22,068 nt of DNA from DATHBP01 sp035296085 (GTDB taxonomy: Bacteria; Actinomycetota; Actinomycetes; Propionibacteriales; Nocardioidaceae). A program made the translations under genes and the position numbers. The DNA lies in contig DATHBP010000023.1 of NCBI GenBank assembly GCA_035296085.1, forward strand, positions 1 through 22,068. The letters are read 5' to 3'. Within the stretch, counting starts at the first letter, position 1, and every line of letters begins with the position of its first letter. The notes under the pieces were generated by a model. That model was given only the letters and a program-made list of their open reading frames with translations. It did no database searches and had not been told where the DNA came from. Below are positions 7,576-14,014 of the stretch, piece after piece.

Positions 7576-8805
7576 TCAGACCCGTAGATGTCGCAGGACC
7601 GCCGCAGCAGCGCGTCGGCCGGAGGTCAACGCCCCTTGCAGGGACGCGGTGTCGCGGTGGTCACCAGCGACGAAGACTCCGTCCCCGAGAGCCACCGGCT
7701 GGCGCAGGTCGAGTGGCGGCACCATTGCGGGCAGCGCCTCGGGGATGGCATACGTCGCGACGAGCTCCCACTCGCTGGTGTCGGCGCCGTACACCCGGCC
7801 CAGCTGACGGCGTACGAGGTCAGCGGTCTCCCGGTCGTCTCGGGCACCCAGCACAGAGGCCGAGATCAGCGCACCGTCGGAACAGTAGCCGGGCGCGACG
7901 TCGGAGACGACCGCTGTGCTCAACACCGGACCGGTGCGGTCGCCGTCGATGTGCAGCATGCGCCGAGTCGCCGGAGACCTCGGAGCCCGGTGATAGAGCG
8001 CGGTGGATGCGCGCATCGTGGGCACGGGCAGACCGAGTAGCCCAGCCGCCCTACGAGGGTCAGCGGCGACGACGACCGCCTTCGCCTGCCAGGTCCCACC
8101 CTCGGCGTCAACGCTCCCGCTCGTCACCGAACGGACGGCGTCGCCGAGCAGCACCGTGCCCGGGGGCAGGCCCGCGAGCAGCTGGTCCGGCAAGGCTTGC
8201 ATCCCCCGCGCCGGCAGTCCCGGCGTGCCTTTGACGAACGTGCGGAGCAACAGGTCTGCAAAGACTCGCGACGTCTCCTGCGAGCCCTCCGCCAGGACCC
8301 CGGCCAAGAACGGGTTGATCACCGCTCGGCGCAGATCCCCGTCCACGCTCACCCGATCCAGCACCGCACCGATTGAAGCGTCGCGCCGCTTCTTCACTCG
8401 CGACGCCGGCAGCCAAGCGGCTCTGGCCACATAGGACGCGAACCTCGCCTTCTCCAGCAGGGAACCAGCCGCCGGGCTCAGCGCGTCGGGGACATCCCTC
8501 GGCGATCTGCGTGGGTCGGCCAGGACGACCCGGGTGCCACCGCGGGCGACGACGACACCGGCCTCGAAAGGCTGCAGGTCTAGCGCCTCGAGGTTCACCA
8601 GACCGGCGAATGCGGGATAGGCGGGGTTGAGCTGCTGGAAACCGCGGTCGAGGAGCATGCCGTCGACGCGGTCGGTCCGAACGCGTCCTCCGACCCCGTC
8701 CGATCCCTCCAACACGGTGACGGCTATGCCGCGGCCGACCAGCTTCCCGGCGCAGGCAAGCCCCGCGAGCCCGGCCCCGACGACAACGACGTCACAACGT
8801 CGCAC
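7576..8805 (-). CDS. FAD-dependent amine oxidase/phytoene-desaturase-like oxidoreductase
   Basis: The 409-residue product opens with the dinucleotide-binding fold VVVVGAGLAGLACAGKLVGRG, then VTVLEGSDGVGGRVRTD, the GG-R motif of the flavin amine oxidase/protoporphyrinogen oxidase/carotenoid desaturase superfamily. The C-terminal FAD motif VALGDGVFVAGDHRDTASLQGALTSGRRAA is also present. There is no signal peptide or membrane helix. Start is GTG 8805, with GAGGAG six bases upstream on the coding strand. It is divergent from SelO across 100 bp. The superfamily is clear. The substrate (polyamine, tetrapyrrole, carotenoid or other) cannot be told from sequence. Confidence 0.87.
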   Translation of the reverse strand: MRRCDVVVVGAGLAGLACAGKLVGRGIAVTVLEGSDGVGGRVRTDRVDGMLLDRGFQQLNPAYPAFAGLVNLEALDLQPFEAGVVVARGGTRVVLADPRRSPRDVPDALSPAAGSLLEKARFASYVARAAWLPASRVKKRRDASIGAVLDRVSVDGDLRRAVINPFLAGVLAEGSQETSRVFADLLLRTFVKGTPGLPARGMQALPDQLLAGLPPGTVLLGDAVRSVTSGSVDAEGGTWQAKAVVVAADPRRAAGLLGLPVPTMRASTALYHRAPRSPATRRMLHIDGDRTGPVLSTAVVSDVAPGYCSDGALISASVLGARDDRETADLVRRQLGRVYGADTSEWELVATYAIPEALPAMVPPLDLRQPVALGDGVFVAGDHRDTASLQGALTSGRRAAAAVLRHLRV

Positions 8806-8870
8806 GCCGGCTCCTCATGCCCGTCGATGATGCCAGCGCTCCGGAATCGGGCACGCGACGTCCGCGGCGC

Positions 8871-8897
8871 GGAAACATTTCCAGCACCGCGTAGTCT
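8871..8897 (+). promoter_or_regulatory. Candidate selO promoter region with a GGAAA-type palindrome
   Basis: The palindrome GGAAACATTTCC (8871-8882) is followed by a -10-like TAGTCT (8892-8897), eight bases before GTG 8906. With this -10 the transcript would start at or next to the start codon, leaving the GGAGG at 8899-8903 outside or at the very end of the RNA. The GGAAAC could also serve an ECF-type -35. Evidence is positional only. Confidence 0.3.
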
Positions 8898-8905
8898 CGG
8901 AGGTT

Positions 8906-10369
8906 GTGAGCGTCGCAGCGGAACCGACCGTGTCGTTAGGTGACCGCTTCGCGCGCGAGCTCCCCGAGATGGCCGTTCCCTGGCAGGCGGAGAGCCCGCC
9001 TGAGCCGCGGCTGCTCGTGCTGAACGAGCCGCTGGCCGTTGAACTGGGCCTCGACCCCGGCTGGCTGCGAAGCCCGGCCGGTGTGCGCCTGCTGGTCGGC
9101 GACCTGGTTCCCGCCGGCGCCACGCCGGTGGCGCAGGGCTACGCCGGGCACCAGTTCGGCGGTTTTGTTCCGCGCCTTGGTGACGGCCGCGCACTGCTGC
9201 TCGGAGAGCTCGTCGACGCCCACGGCGACGTCCGCGACCTCCACCTCAAGGGCTCCGGGCGTACACCGTTCGCGCGCGGCGGCGACGGCCTGGCCGCCGT
9301 CGGACCGATGCTGCGCGAGTACGTCGTCAGCGAGGCAATGCACGCTCTCGGCGTTCCCACGACCCGATCGCTCGCGGTGGTGGCGACCGGGCGTTCGGTG
9401 CGGCGCGAGACGCTGTTGCCGGGAGCCGTGCTCGCGCGGGTCGCGAGCAGCCACCTACGGGTGGGGAGTTTCCAGTACGCCGCTGTCACCGGCGACGGCG
9501 AGCTGCTGCGCCGCCTCGCCGACCACGCGATCGCCCGCCACCACACCGCGGCCGCAGCCGCGGAGCACCGCTATCTCGCTCTGTTTCAGGCGGTGGTGAC
9601 CGCGCAGGCGGCACTGGTCGCGCAATGGATGCTCGTTGGGTTCGTCCACGGCGTGATGAACACCGACAACATGACGATCTCCGGTGAGACCATCGACTAC
9701 GGGCCCTGCGCCTTTCTGGACGCGTTCGACCCGGGAACGGTCTTCAGCTCGATCGACCACGGCGGGCGGTACGCGTACGGCAACCAGCCGCTGGTTGCGC
9801 AGTGGAACCTCGCCCGGCTCGCCGAGACTCTCCTCCCGCTTTTCCACGACGACCAAGAGCAGGCGGTCGCGCTCGCCGTGGAGTCGCTCGACGGGTTCCC
9901 CCGGCACTACAGCGCCGCCTGGTCGGCCGGCATCCGGACCAAGCTCGGTCTTGCCGAGGTTCTGGACGAATTGGTGGTCGCGCCGATCGTCGACGAGCTG
10001 CTCACCCTGATGCAGCAGAGCCACGTCGACCCCACGTCGCTCTTCCGCCACCTCGGTGCTGCGGCCCGCGGCGACACAGAGCCCGCGCGCGGCCAGTTCC
10101 TCGACATCGCGGCGTTCGACAGTTGGGCGGAGCGTTGGCGCGCGCTCGATCCCGACGCCGGGGCGATGGACCGCGTCAACCCGGTCTACATCCCGCGCAA
10201 CCACCTCGTGGAGGAAGCCCTCGCCGCGGCGACTGCCGGCGACCTGGACCCGTTCGCCCGGCTCATGACCGCAGTGATCGAGCCGTTCGAGGAGCGCCCG
10301 GGCCTCGAGCGCTACACCGCCCCCGCTCCCAAGGACTTCGGGGTCTACCGAACGTTCTGCGGCACCTAG
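8906..10369 (+). CDS. selO: Protein adenylyltransferase SelO (YdiU/UPF0061 pseudokinase)
   Basis: SelO transfers AMP from ATP to Ser, Thr or Tyr of target proteins and is linked to redox stress. The 487-residue product has the family blocks FARELPEM followed by a PRLLVLNEPLA-type strand, GYAGHQFGGFVPRLGDGRALLLGE, LHLKGSGRTPFARGGDG and FVHGVMNTDNMTISG with DYGPCAFLD after it. D254, N255 and D264 fit the catalytic base and magnesium ligands described for Pseudomonas SelO (offset of two). It ends in TFCGT, so the conserved C-terminal cysteine is kept; in animals this region carries selenocysteine. Start GTG 8906 gives the usual N-terminus. GGAGG is only two bases upstream, so GTG 8930 or leaderless initiation should be considered. 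Confidence 0.93.
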   Translation: MSVAAEPTVSLGDRFARELPEMAVPWQAESPPEPRLLVLNEPLAVELGLDPGWLRSPAGVRLLVGDLVPAGATPVAQGYAGHQFGGFVPRLGDGRALLLGELVDAHGDVRDLHLKGSGRTPFARGGDGLAAVGPMLREYVVSEAMHALGVPTTRSLAVVATGRSVRRETLLPGAVLARVASSHLRVGSFQYAAVTGDGELLRRLADHAIARHHTAAAAAEHRYLALFQAVVTAQAALVAQWMLVGFVHGVMNTDNMTISGETIDYGPCAFLDAFDPGTVFSSIDHGGRYAYGNQPLVAQWNLARLAETLLPLFHDDQEQAVALAVESLDGFPRHYSAAWSAGIRTKLGLAEVLDELVVAPIVDELLTLMQQSHVDPTSLFRHLGAAARGDTEPARGQFLDIAAFDSWAERWRALDPDAGAMDRVNPVYIPRNHLVEEALAAATAGDLDPFARLMTAVIEPFEERPGLERYTAPAPKDFGVYRTFCGT

Positions 10370-10409
10370 GTCGCCTTCAACGCGCCGAGCGGGTGGGTCG
10401 ACCTACGCC
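10361..10409. terminator. Bidirectional hairpin built from both stop codons
   Basis: TAGGTCG (10367-10373) and CGACCTA (10399-10405) form a perfect 7-bp stem with GGC and GCC further out. The outer TAG triplets are the stop codons of selO on the + strand and of the ABC permease on the - strand. It sits exactly between convergent genes, which supports a shared terminator. Confidence 0.45.
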
Positions 10410-11173
10410 ACCTCGCACCGTTGCCACCACAGGGCGGTCAGCGAGAGCCCCAGGACGCCGACCAAAACCGGCAGCATCAGGTGCACCGCGGTGACCTCGG
10501 CAGCGAGCGCAGGCCCACCGAGGCCCGACCAGAGACCAGGGCTAGCCCACGGAAACCATGCGCCGGCACCGAGGGTCGTGACGAACTGGGTCACCACGAC
10601 GATCCCAAGCAGCGCGCCGACGCCGGCCAGATAGCCGCGACCGATACTGGCGACCAATGCGAGCGGCAAAGCGAGCATGGTGGTGAGTGTGGCTACGCCG
10701 ACTGGCATCATCGCTGCGCGCGCGATGTCGCCTGGCCCGGCCGGGTCCAACCCGAGTAACAACCCGAGAGGTACGGCGACGAGGACACCGAGCACCGACG
10801 CGACGAACCCCCACGCGAGGACAACGATCCCTTTGGCCCAGGCGATGCACGACCGGCTGACCGAGAGCGCGAACAGACCGATAATGGTCCCGTCGGAGAA
10901 CTCCCGGCCGTATGTCCAGCACACGACCACGCCGACAGCGAGCAGCGCTCCCATCGCGGAGAGCTGGCCGATCAAGGCGAGGTAGTCGGCCCACGTCCGG
11001 CCGCTGACGAGGGCGGAGACCTTGGCGGTGAGCTGGCTGTCTCCGCCGCCGAGGTAGGCAGCCATGAACCCGGCGGCGCAGCTAGGCAAGACACCGACCA
11101 GCACGACAGTGGCGACGAGTACGACGCGCGAGCGGCGCAGCTTCAGCCCTTCGATGGAGACAGCGGTGCGCAT
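10403..11173 (-). CDS. ABC-2 type transporter permease
   Basis: The 256-residue protein starts MRTAVSIEGLKLRRSR, the usual cytoplasmic lead of ABC-2 permeases, and has about six membrane helices. These lie at residues about 17-40, 60-82, 100-130, 140-165, 170-195 and 225-250, ending at an LWWQRCEVA tail. ATG 11173 overlaps the ATPase stop in the sequence TGATG, so translation is coupled. The longer frame upstream only overlaps the ATPase gene and is rejected. With the adjacent ATPase it should form one exporter, a dimer of each subunit. The cargo is unknown, but genes of this type under TetR control often export drugs, lipids or peptides. Confidence 0.85.
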   Translation of the reverse strand: MRTAVSIEGLKLRRSRVVLVATVVLVGVLPSCAAGFMAAYLGGGDSQLTAKVSALVSGRTWADYLALIGQLSAMGALLAVGVVVCWTYGREFSDGTIIGLFALSVSRSCIAWAKGIVVLAWGFVASVLGVLVAVPLGLLLGLDPAGPGDIARAAMMPVGVATLTTMLALPLALVASIGRGYLAGVGALLGIVVVTQFVTTLGAGAWFPWASPGLWSGLGGPALAAEVTAVHLMLPVLVGVLGLSLTALWWQRCEVA

Positions 11174-11943
11174 CACAGCGTGGCGTCGGCTTGGGCGGTG
11201 GGGTCGGACTCGTCGGCATACACCATCTCGAAGAAGCGCCGCTCCAGATCGATACCGCCCGGGTCGAGAGAGCCGATGACAACGCCCCGGTTCAACACCG
11301 TGATTCGGTTCGCGATCCGTGAGACTTCGTCCAAGTGGTGGCTGGACACCAACACCGCTGCACCCCGTTCGGCAGCTTCGTGCAGCACCCGGCGGACGAT
11401 CATCACGCCCCGCGGGTCGAGAGCATTCGTCGGCTCGTCGAGTACCAGCACGTCCGGACGGTGCACAAGCGCGCAGGCCAGACCTAACCGCTGGCGGTTT
11501 CCGAGGGACAAGCCTCGTGCGCGCCGAGTTGCCCACTGATCCAGGGCGAGCGACTTGATGACCTCCGATGCCGCCAGGGCGGCCATCGACGCGCTTCGGC
11601 CATGCAGGCGTGCCGCGGACACCACATTCTCGGTGACCGTCAGCTCCGGGTAGGCGAACGGTGTCTCGATCAGGTGGCCAACGTGGGCCCAATCAGCGGC
11701 GGCGCATCGCGACAGCTCCCGGCCGTGCAAGCGCACCAGGCCTGCGTCGGGCCGGGTCATCCCGAGCAACAGCCGCATGAGCGTGGTCTTTCCCGCTCCG
11801 TTCAGCCCGACGAGAGCGTGAACCTCACCGGCAGCGAGGCGCAGGTCGACACCGGCGACCGCGACAAGCTCCTGATACGCCCGCCGAACGCCGCGGGCCT
11901 CCAGTGGGAAGGAATCACCTGAGGAGGGGCGAGTGTCGAGCAC
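11173..11943 (-). CDS. ABC transporter ATP-binding protein
   Basis: The 256-residue product is a complete nucleotide-binding domain of the ABC-2/drug-exporter group. It has Walker A at 46-54 (GLNGAGKTT), the signature LSLGNRQRLGLA at about 145-156 in place of LSGGQ, Walker B VLVLDEPTNALDP at about 165-177, and the H-loop histidine in SSHHLDEV at about 202. Start is GTG 11943, three bases after the stop of the TetR gene. No better start exists before the Walker A strand. It powers the permease encoded immediately downstream. Confidence 0.92.
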   Translation of the reverse strand: MLDTRPSSGDSFPLEARGVRRAYQELVAVAGVDLRLAAGEVHALVGLNGAGKTTLMRLLLGMTRPDAGLVRLHGRELSRCAAADWAHVGHLIETPFAYPELTVTENVVSAARLHGRSASMAALAASEVIKSLALDQWATRRARGLSLGNRQRLGLACALVHRPDVLVLDEPTNALDPRGVMIVRRVLHEAAERGAAVLVSSHHLDEVSRIANRITVLNRGVVIGSLDPGGIDLERRFFEMVYADESDPTAQADATL

Positions 11944-11946
11944 CGG

Positions 11947-12588
11947 TCAGCCTCCGCGATCGTTCTTCGCGCAGGTAGGGATTGCTGGCAGCGGCTCGTA
12001 CAGCAAGGTGCCGGCTCTAACGACCTCTTCGTAGGCGGCGTCGACCAGGGCGCGGCGGTCACCCTTCTTCCCGCTCGCGTACCACTGGGCGACTGCGGCT
12101 GCGACGGTGGCCATGGCGGCGGCAGCCAGAACCCGTGGACGCACGTCGCGGTCGACATCAAGGCCAAGCCGGTCCGCCAGAGCCTGCGCGGCTCGCTGCT
12201 GCAGCCGGGCCTGGGTTTCCACCATGCGTAGGGCGAGGCTGGAGTCGCGCGCGACCGCGCCATGGTGCCGGTCCCAGAACTCGGAGTCGGTTTCGTAGGC
12301 CTCGGTAACCATGTGCGATGCGTTCCGCAAGGTGGTGATGAGCGGCTCCCCCGCCGGCGCCGACCGCACCAGGGCCTCCCATCGATCGAAGAGCTCGACG
12401 TAGGGAACGACAGCAACGGCGTCCTTGGTCGGGAAGTGACGAAAGAACGTTCGTGGCGAGACATCCACGTCAGCCGCGATGTCGTCGACGGTCGTCGCGT
12501 CGAAGCCATCGCGGACGAACCGCAGCAGCGCGGCATCACGCAGCGCGATCCGGAGCTGGTTCTTGTGCCGCTCTCGCAGCCCGTCCAT
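11947..12588 (-). CDS. TetR family regulator of the ABC exporter operon
   Basis: The 213-residue product has a TetR N-terminal helix-turn-helix: ALRDAALLRFVRDGFDATTVDDIAADVDVSPRTFFRHFPTKDAV, split into an amphipathic helix at about 15-29 and the recognition region at about 31-55. An all-helical ligand domain follows (about 70-200). The ATG at 12588 has GGGAGG just upstream. It is first in an operon with ABC ATPase and permease genes, an arrangement in which the regulator usually represses its own operon until an export substrate binds. A palindrome 31 bp upstream is the obvious operator candidate. Confidence 0.9.
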   Translation of the reverse strand: MDGLRERHKNQLRIALRDAALLRFVRDGFDATTVDDIAADVDVSPRTFFRHFPTKDAVAVVPYVELFDRWEALVRSAPAGEPLITTLRNASHMVTEAYETDSEFWDRHHGAVARDSSLALRMVETQARLQQRAAQALADRLGLDVDRDVRPRVLAAAAMATVAAAVAQWYASGKKGDRRALVDAAYEEVVRAGTLLYEPLPAIPTCAKNDRGG

Positions 12589-12618
12589 GCACCCTCCCGC
12601 GGCCAGCCTGCCAGTAGG

Positions 12619-12640
12619 TGACAGTTGACATCAAGTGTCA
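12619..12640. promoter_or_regulatory. 22-nt palindrome: likely TetR operator in a divergent promoter
   Basis: The half-sites TGACAGTTGAC and ATCAAGTGTCA are inverted repeats matching at nine of eleven positions. They lie between the divergent TetR gene and the SRPBCC gene. The left half contains a consensus -35 TTGACA (12625-12630) for the + strand, with a weak -10 (CACATT, 12648-12653) 17 bases later. The site could therefore control both directions. Confidence 0.55.
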
Positions 12641-12663
12641 TTTTCGCCACATTGCAAGAAAGG

Positions 12664-12723
12664 GGTCGAGCGAGGCGGGGGCACTTACCGCCACGTCGAA
12701 GCCGGCACTACCATCGCTCGACC
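12664..12723 (+). promoter_or_regulatory. Possible structured 5' leader of the SRPBCC gene
   Basis: GGTCGAGCGA (12664-12673) and TCGCTCGACC (12714-12723) form a perfect 10-bp closing stem. The 40-nt interior holds a second stem, GGCGG (12674-12678) with CCGCC (12688-12692). It begins right after the predicted transcript start (about 12660) and ends about 40 nt before the ribosome site AGGAAGGG at about 12764-12771. No known riboswitch class is recognised. Confidence 0.3.
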
Positions 12724-12778
12724 AGCCGAGCACGTCACCTGCTGCACGACTTGTCCCAGCTGCCAGGAAGGGCCCGTC

Positions 12779-13279
12779 ATGGTGCAACGCCTCCCGCGCG
12801 ACTCCGCGTCGATCGACATCGCCGCACCGCCCGAGCGTGTCTACGAGCTTGTCTCAGACATCACGCGGATGGGCGAGTGGAGCCCGGAGTGCCGGCGCTG
12901 CACCTGGATTCGCGGCGCCTCCGGACCCGAGGTCGGTGCCCGATTCATCGCTCGCAACAAGGGCCGCCGCGGTCCCTCGTGGTTCACCATGCCCGTTGTC
13001 ACAGTGGCCCAGCCGGGCCGAGAGTTCGCGTTCAACCGCAGCGGCCCCGGTATCGGCTCTTACACCTGGCGCTACGTCATGGAGCCGGTCGCCACCGGAA
13101 CGCGGTTGACGGAGTCGTACGACGCCGAACGTCCGCTACCGTCAGCGACGGCGTGGCTCACCCAGAAGTGGGTCGGTGGATCCGACCGTGACGACGACCT
13201 GCGCGAGGGCATGCAGGTCACGTTGCAGCGGATCAAGGCCGCCGCCGAGCGAACCTCGACCGACACCTCTGACGGGTAA
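12779..13279 (+). CDS. SRPBCC family protein (polyketide cyclase/START-like)
   Basis: The 166-residue product has the SRPBCC helix-grip pattern. SASIDIAAPPERVYELVSDITRMGEWSPE near the start is the classic first strand plus two short helices, followed by strands VGARFIARN, VVTVAQPGREFAFN and TGTRLTESYD, and a long C-terminal helix (EGMQVTLQRIKAAAERT). Such proteins bind hydrophobic ligands in a central cavity; the ligand here is unknown. ATG 12779 is preceded by AGGAAGGG at seven bases. The frame extends to a GTG at 12635, but that part has no family similarity. It precedes a TetR gene by 41 bp and is divergent from the exporter operon, sharing its putative operator region. Confidence 0.83.
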   Translation: MVQRLPRDSASIDIAAPPERVYELVSDITRMGEWSPECRRCTWIRGASGPEVGARFIARNKGRRGPSWFTMPVVTVAQPGREFAFNRSGPGIGSYTWRYVMEPVATGTRLTESYDAERPLPSATAWLTQKWVGGSDRDDDLREGMQVTLQRIKAAAERTSTDTSDG

Positions 13280-13290
13280 CCTTCGCCAGA

Positions 13291-13310
13291 CCACACGCTG
13301 GGGCGTGAGG
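13291..13310 (+). terminator. Small hairpin between SRPBCC and TetR genes
   Basis: CACGC (13294-13298) pairs with GCGTG (13303-13307) around TGGG, and an outer CC/GG pair extends the stem past an A-A mismatch. It lies 11 nt after the SRPBCC stop and ends 10 nt before the next ATG. It may be a weak terminator or a leader element. Confidence 0.3.
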
Positions 13311-13320
13311 CTGTGAGGCG

Positions 13321-13959
13321 ATGCCTGAACCAGTAAGCCGTCGAGGCCGAGATAGCAAAGCGCGGATCGTCTCGGCCGCTGCCGCGCTGATGTACGAGCG
13401 TGGAGTCAGGGCGACCAGCGTGAACCATGTCCTGGCCGCATCGGGCACGGGGAAGAGCCAGTTCTACCACTACTTCCCCGACAAGGAGGCGCTCATCATC
13501 GAGGTGCTCTCCCACCAGCTCGAAGTCATCCGCCGGGACCAGGACCGATTTCGCCTGGACTCGTGGGCGGGGATCGCCGCCTGGTTCCAGGCCATGCTCG
13601 AGATGCACGAGAGCCGTTGGGATCTGCGCGGCTGCCCGTTGGGTTCGATAGCCGGCGAGGTCATCGAGCACGGCGAGCCCTTGCGGCTCAGCGCCGCGGC
13701 GGCGTTCGACCGGTGGGAGTCGGCGCTTGCAGCAGCGCTCGACGCCATGCGGAGCAGAGGGGAACTCGACGAAGCCGCCGAACCTGCCGCCCTCGCCGAA
13801 GCAGTCGTCGCGATCATCCAGGGGGGCTACCTGTTGTCCTCCGTCAAGCGTGACGTCCGGCCGATGCGCGGAGCCCTACAGGCAGCACTCGCCCACTTGC
13901 AGTCGCACTCGTCAGCAGACGGAGAGCCGAACGCTATGCAGGACGCCGCGGGCGCTTGA
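13321..13959 (+). CDS. TetR family regulator of the adjacent GH15-SDR operon (inferred)
   Basis: The 212-residue product carries a TetR DNA-binding domain: KARIVSAAAALMYERGV, then ATSVNHVLAASGTGKSQFYHYF and PDKEALIIEVL, at about residues 13-57. The ligand domain at about 75-195 includes RGCPLGSIAGEV and SAAAAFDRWESALAAAL, typical of the TetR_C_6/QacR-like group whose members often carry the RGCPxG motif. The ATG is preceded by GTGAGG. Just past its stop lies a promoter with an embedded palindrome for the GH15 gene, which suggests this protein represses the downstream genes. The inducer is unknown; a sugar-related or stress ligand is a guess. Confidence 0.88.
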   Translation: MPEPVSRRGRDSKARIVSAAAALMYERGVRATSVNHVLAASGTGKSQFYHYFPDKEALIIEVLSHQLEVIRRDQDRFRLDSWAGIAAWFQAMLEMHESRWDLRGCPLGSIAGEVIEHGEPLRLSAAAAFDRWESALAAALDAMRSRGELDEAAEPAALAEAVVAIIQGGYLLSSVKRDVRPMRGALQAALAHLQSHSSADGEPNAMQDAAGA

Positions 13960-13983
13960 CGCCCCTGTACCGACAGGTACAGT
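13956..13983 (+). promoter_or_regulatory. SigA-type promoter of the GH15 operon
   Basis: TTGACG (13956-13961) and TACAGT (13978-13983) are separated by 16 bases, close to the vegetative consensus. The -35 overlaps the stop codon of the TetR gene. Transcription would begin at about 13990-13991, 20 nt before the GH15 ATG. Confidence 0.55.
13965..13982. promoter_or_regulatory. Operator palindrome inside the GH15 promoter
   Basis: CTGTACC and GGTACAG are perfect 7-bp inverted repeats around GACA. They cover the promoter spacer and five of six -10 bases, so a bound protein would exclude RNA polymerase. The half-site type is common for TetR regulators, and a TetR gene ends six bases away. Confidence 0.55.
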
Positions 13984-13990
13984 CCTCCAC

Positions 13991-14014
13991 GTGCACCGCG
14001 CGATGCTGCCATGA
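13991..14014 (+). CDS. Possible 7-codon leaderless leader ORF coupled to GH15
   Basis: GTG 13991 lies at the predicted transcript start, seven bases after the -10 box, and opens a reading frame VHRAMLP. Its TGA overlaps the GH15 start as ATGA. The GH15 ATG has no Shine-Dalgarno sequence, so coupled re-initiation from this tiny ORF would explain its translation. This is inferred from spacing alone; no experimental or comparative support is available here. Confidence 0.3.
   Translation: MHRAMLP

Noticed and set aside
11174..11692. N-terminal extension of the ABC permease frame
   Set aside because: It overlaps the whole ATPase 3' half, encodes non-family sequence, and the ATG at 11173 is stop/start coupled to the ATPase.
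12635..12778. Upstream extension of the SRPBCC frame with a Cys-rich CCTTCPSC segment
   Set aside because: It could suggest a metal-binding extension, but it overlaps the operator and leader stem, has no ribosome site, and the internal ATG 12779 has a good one.
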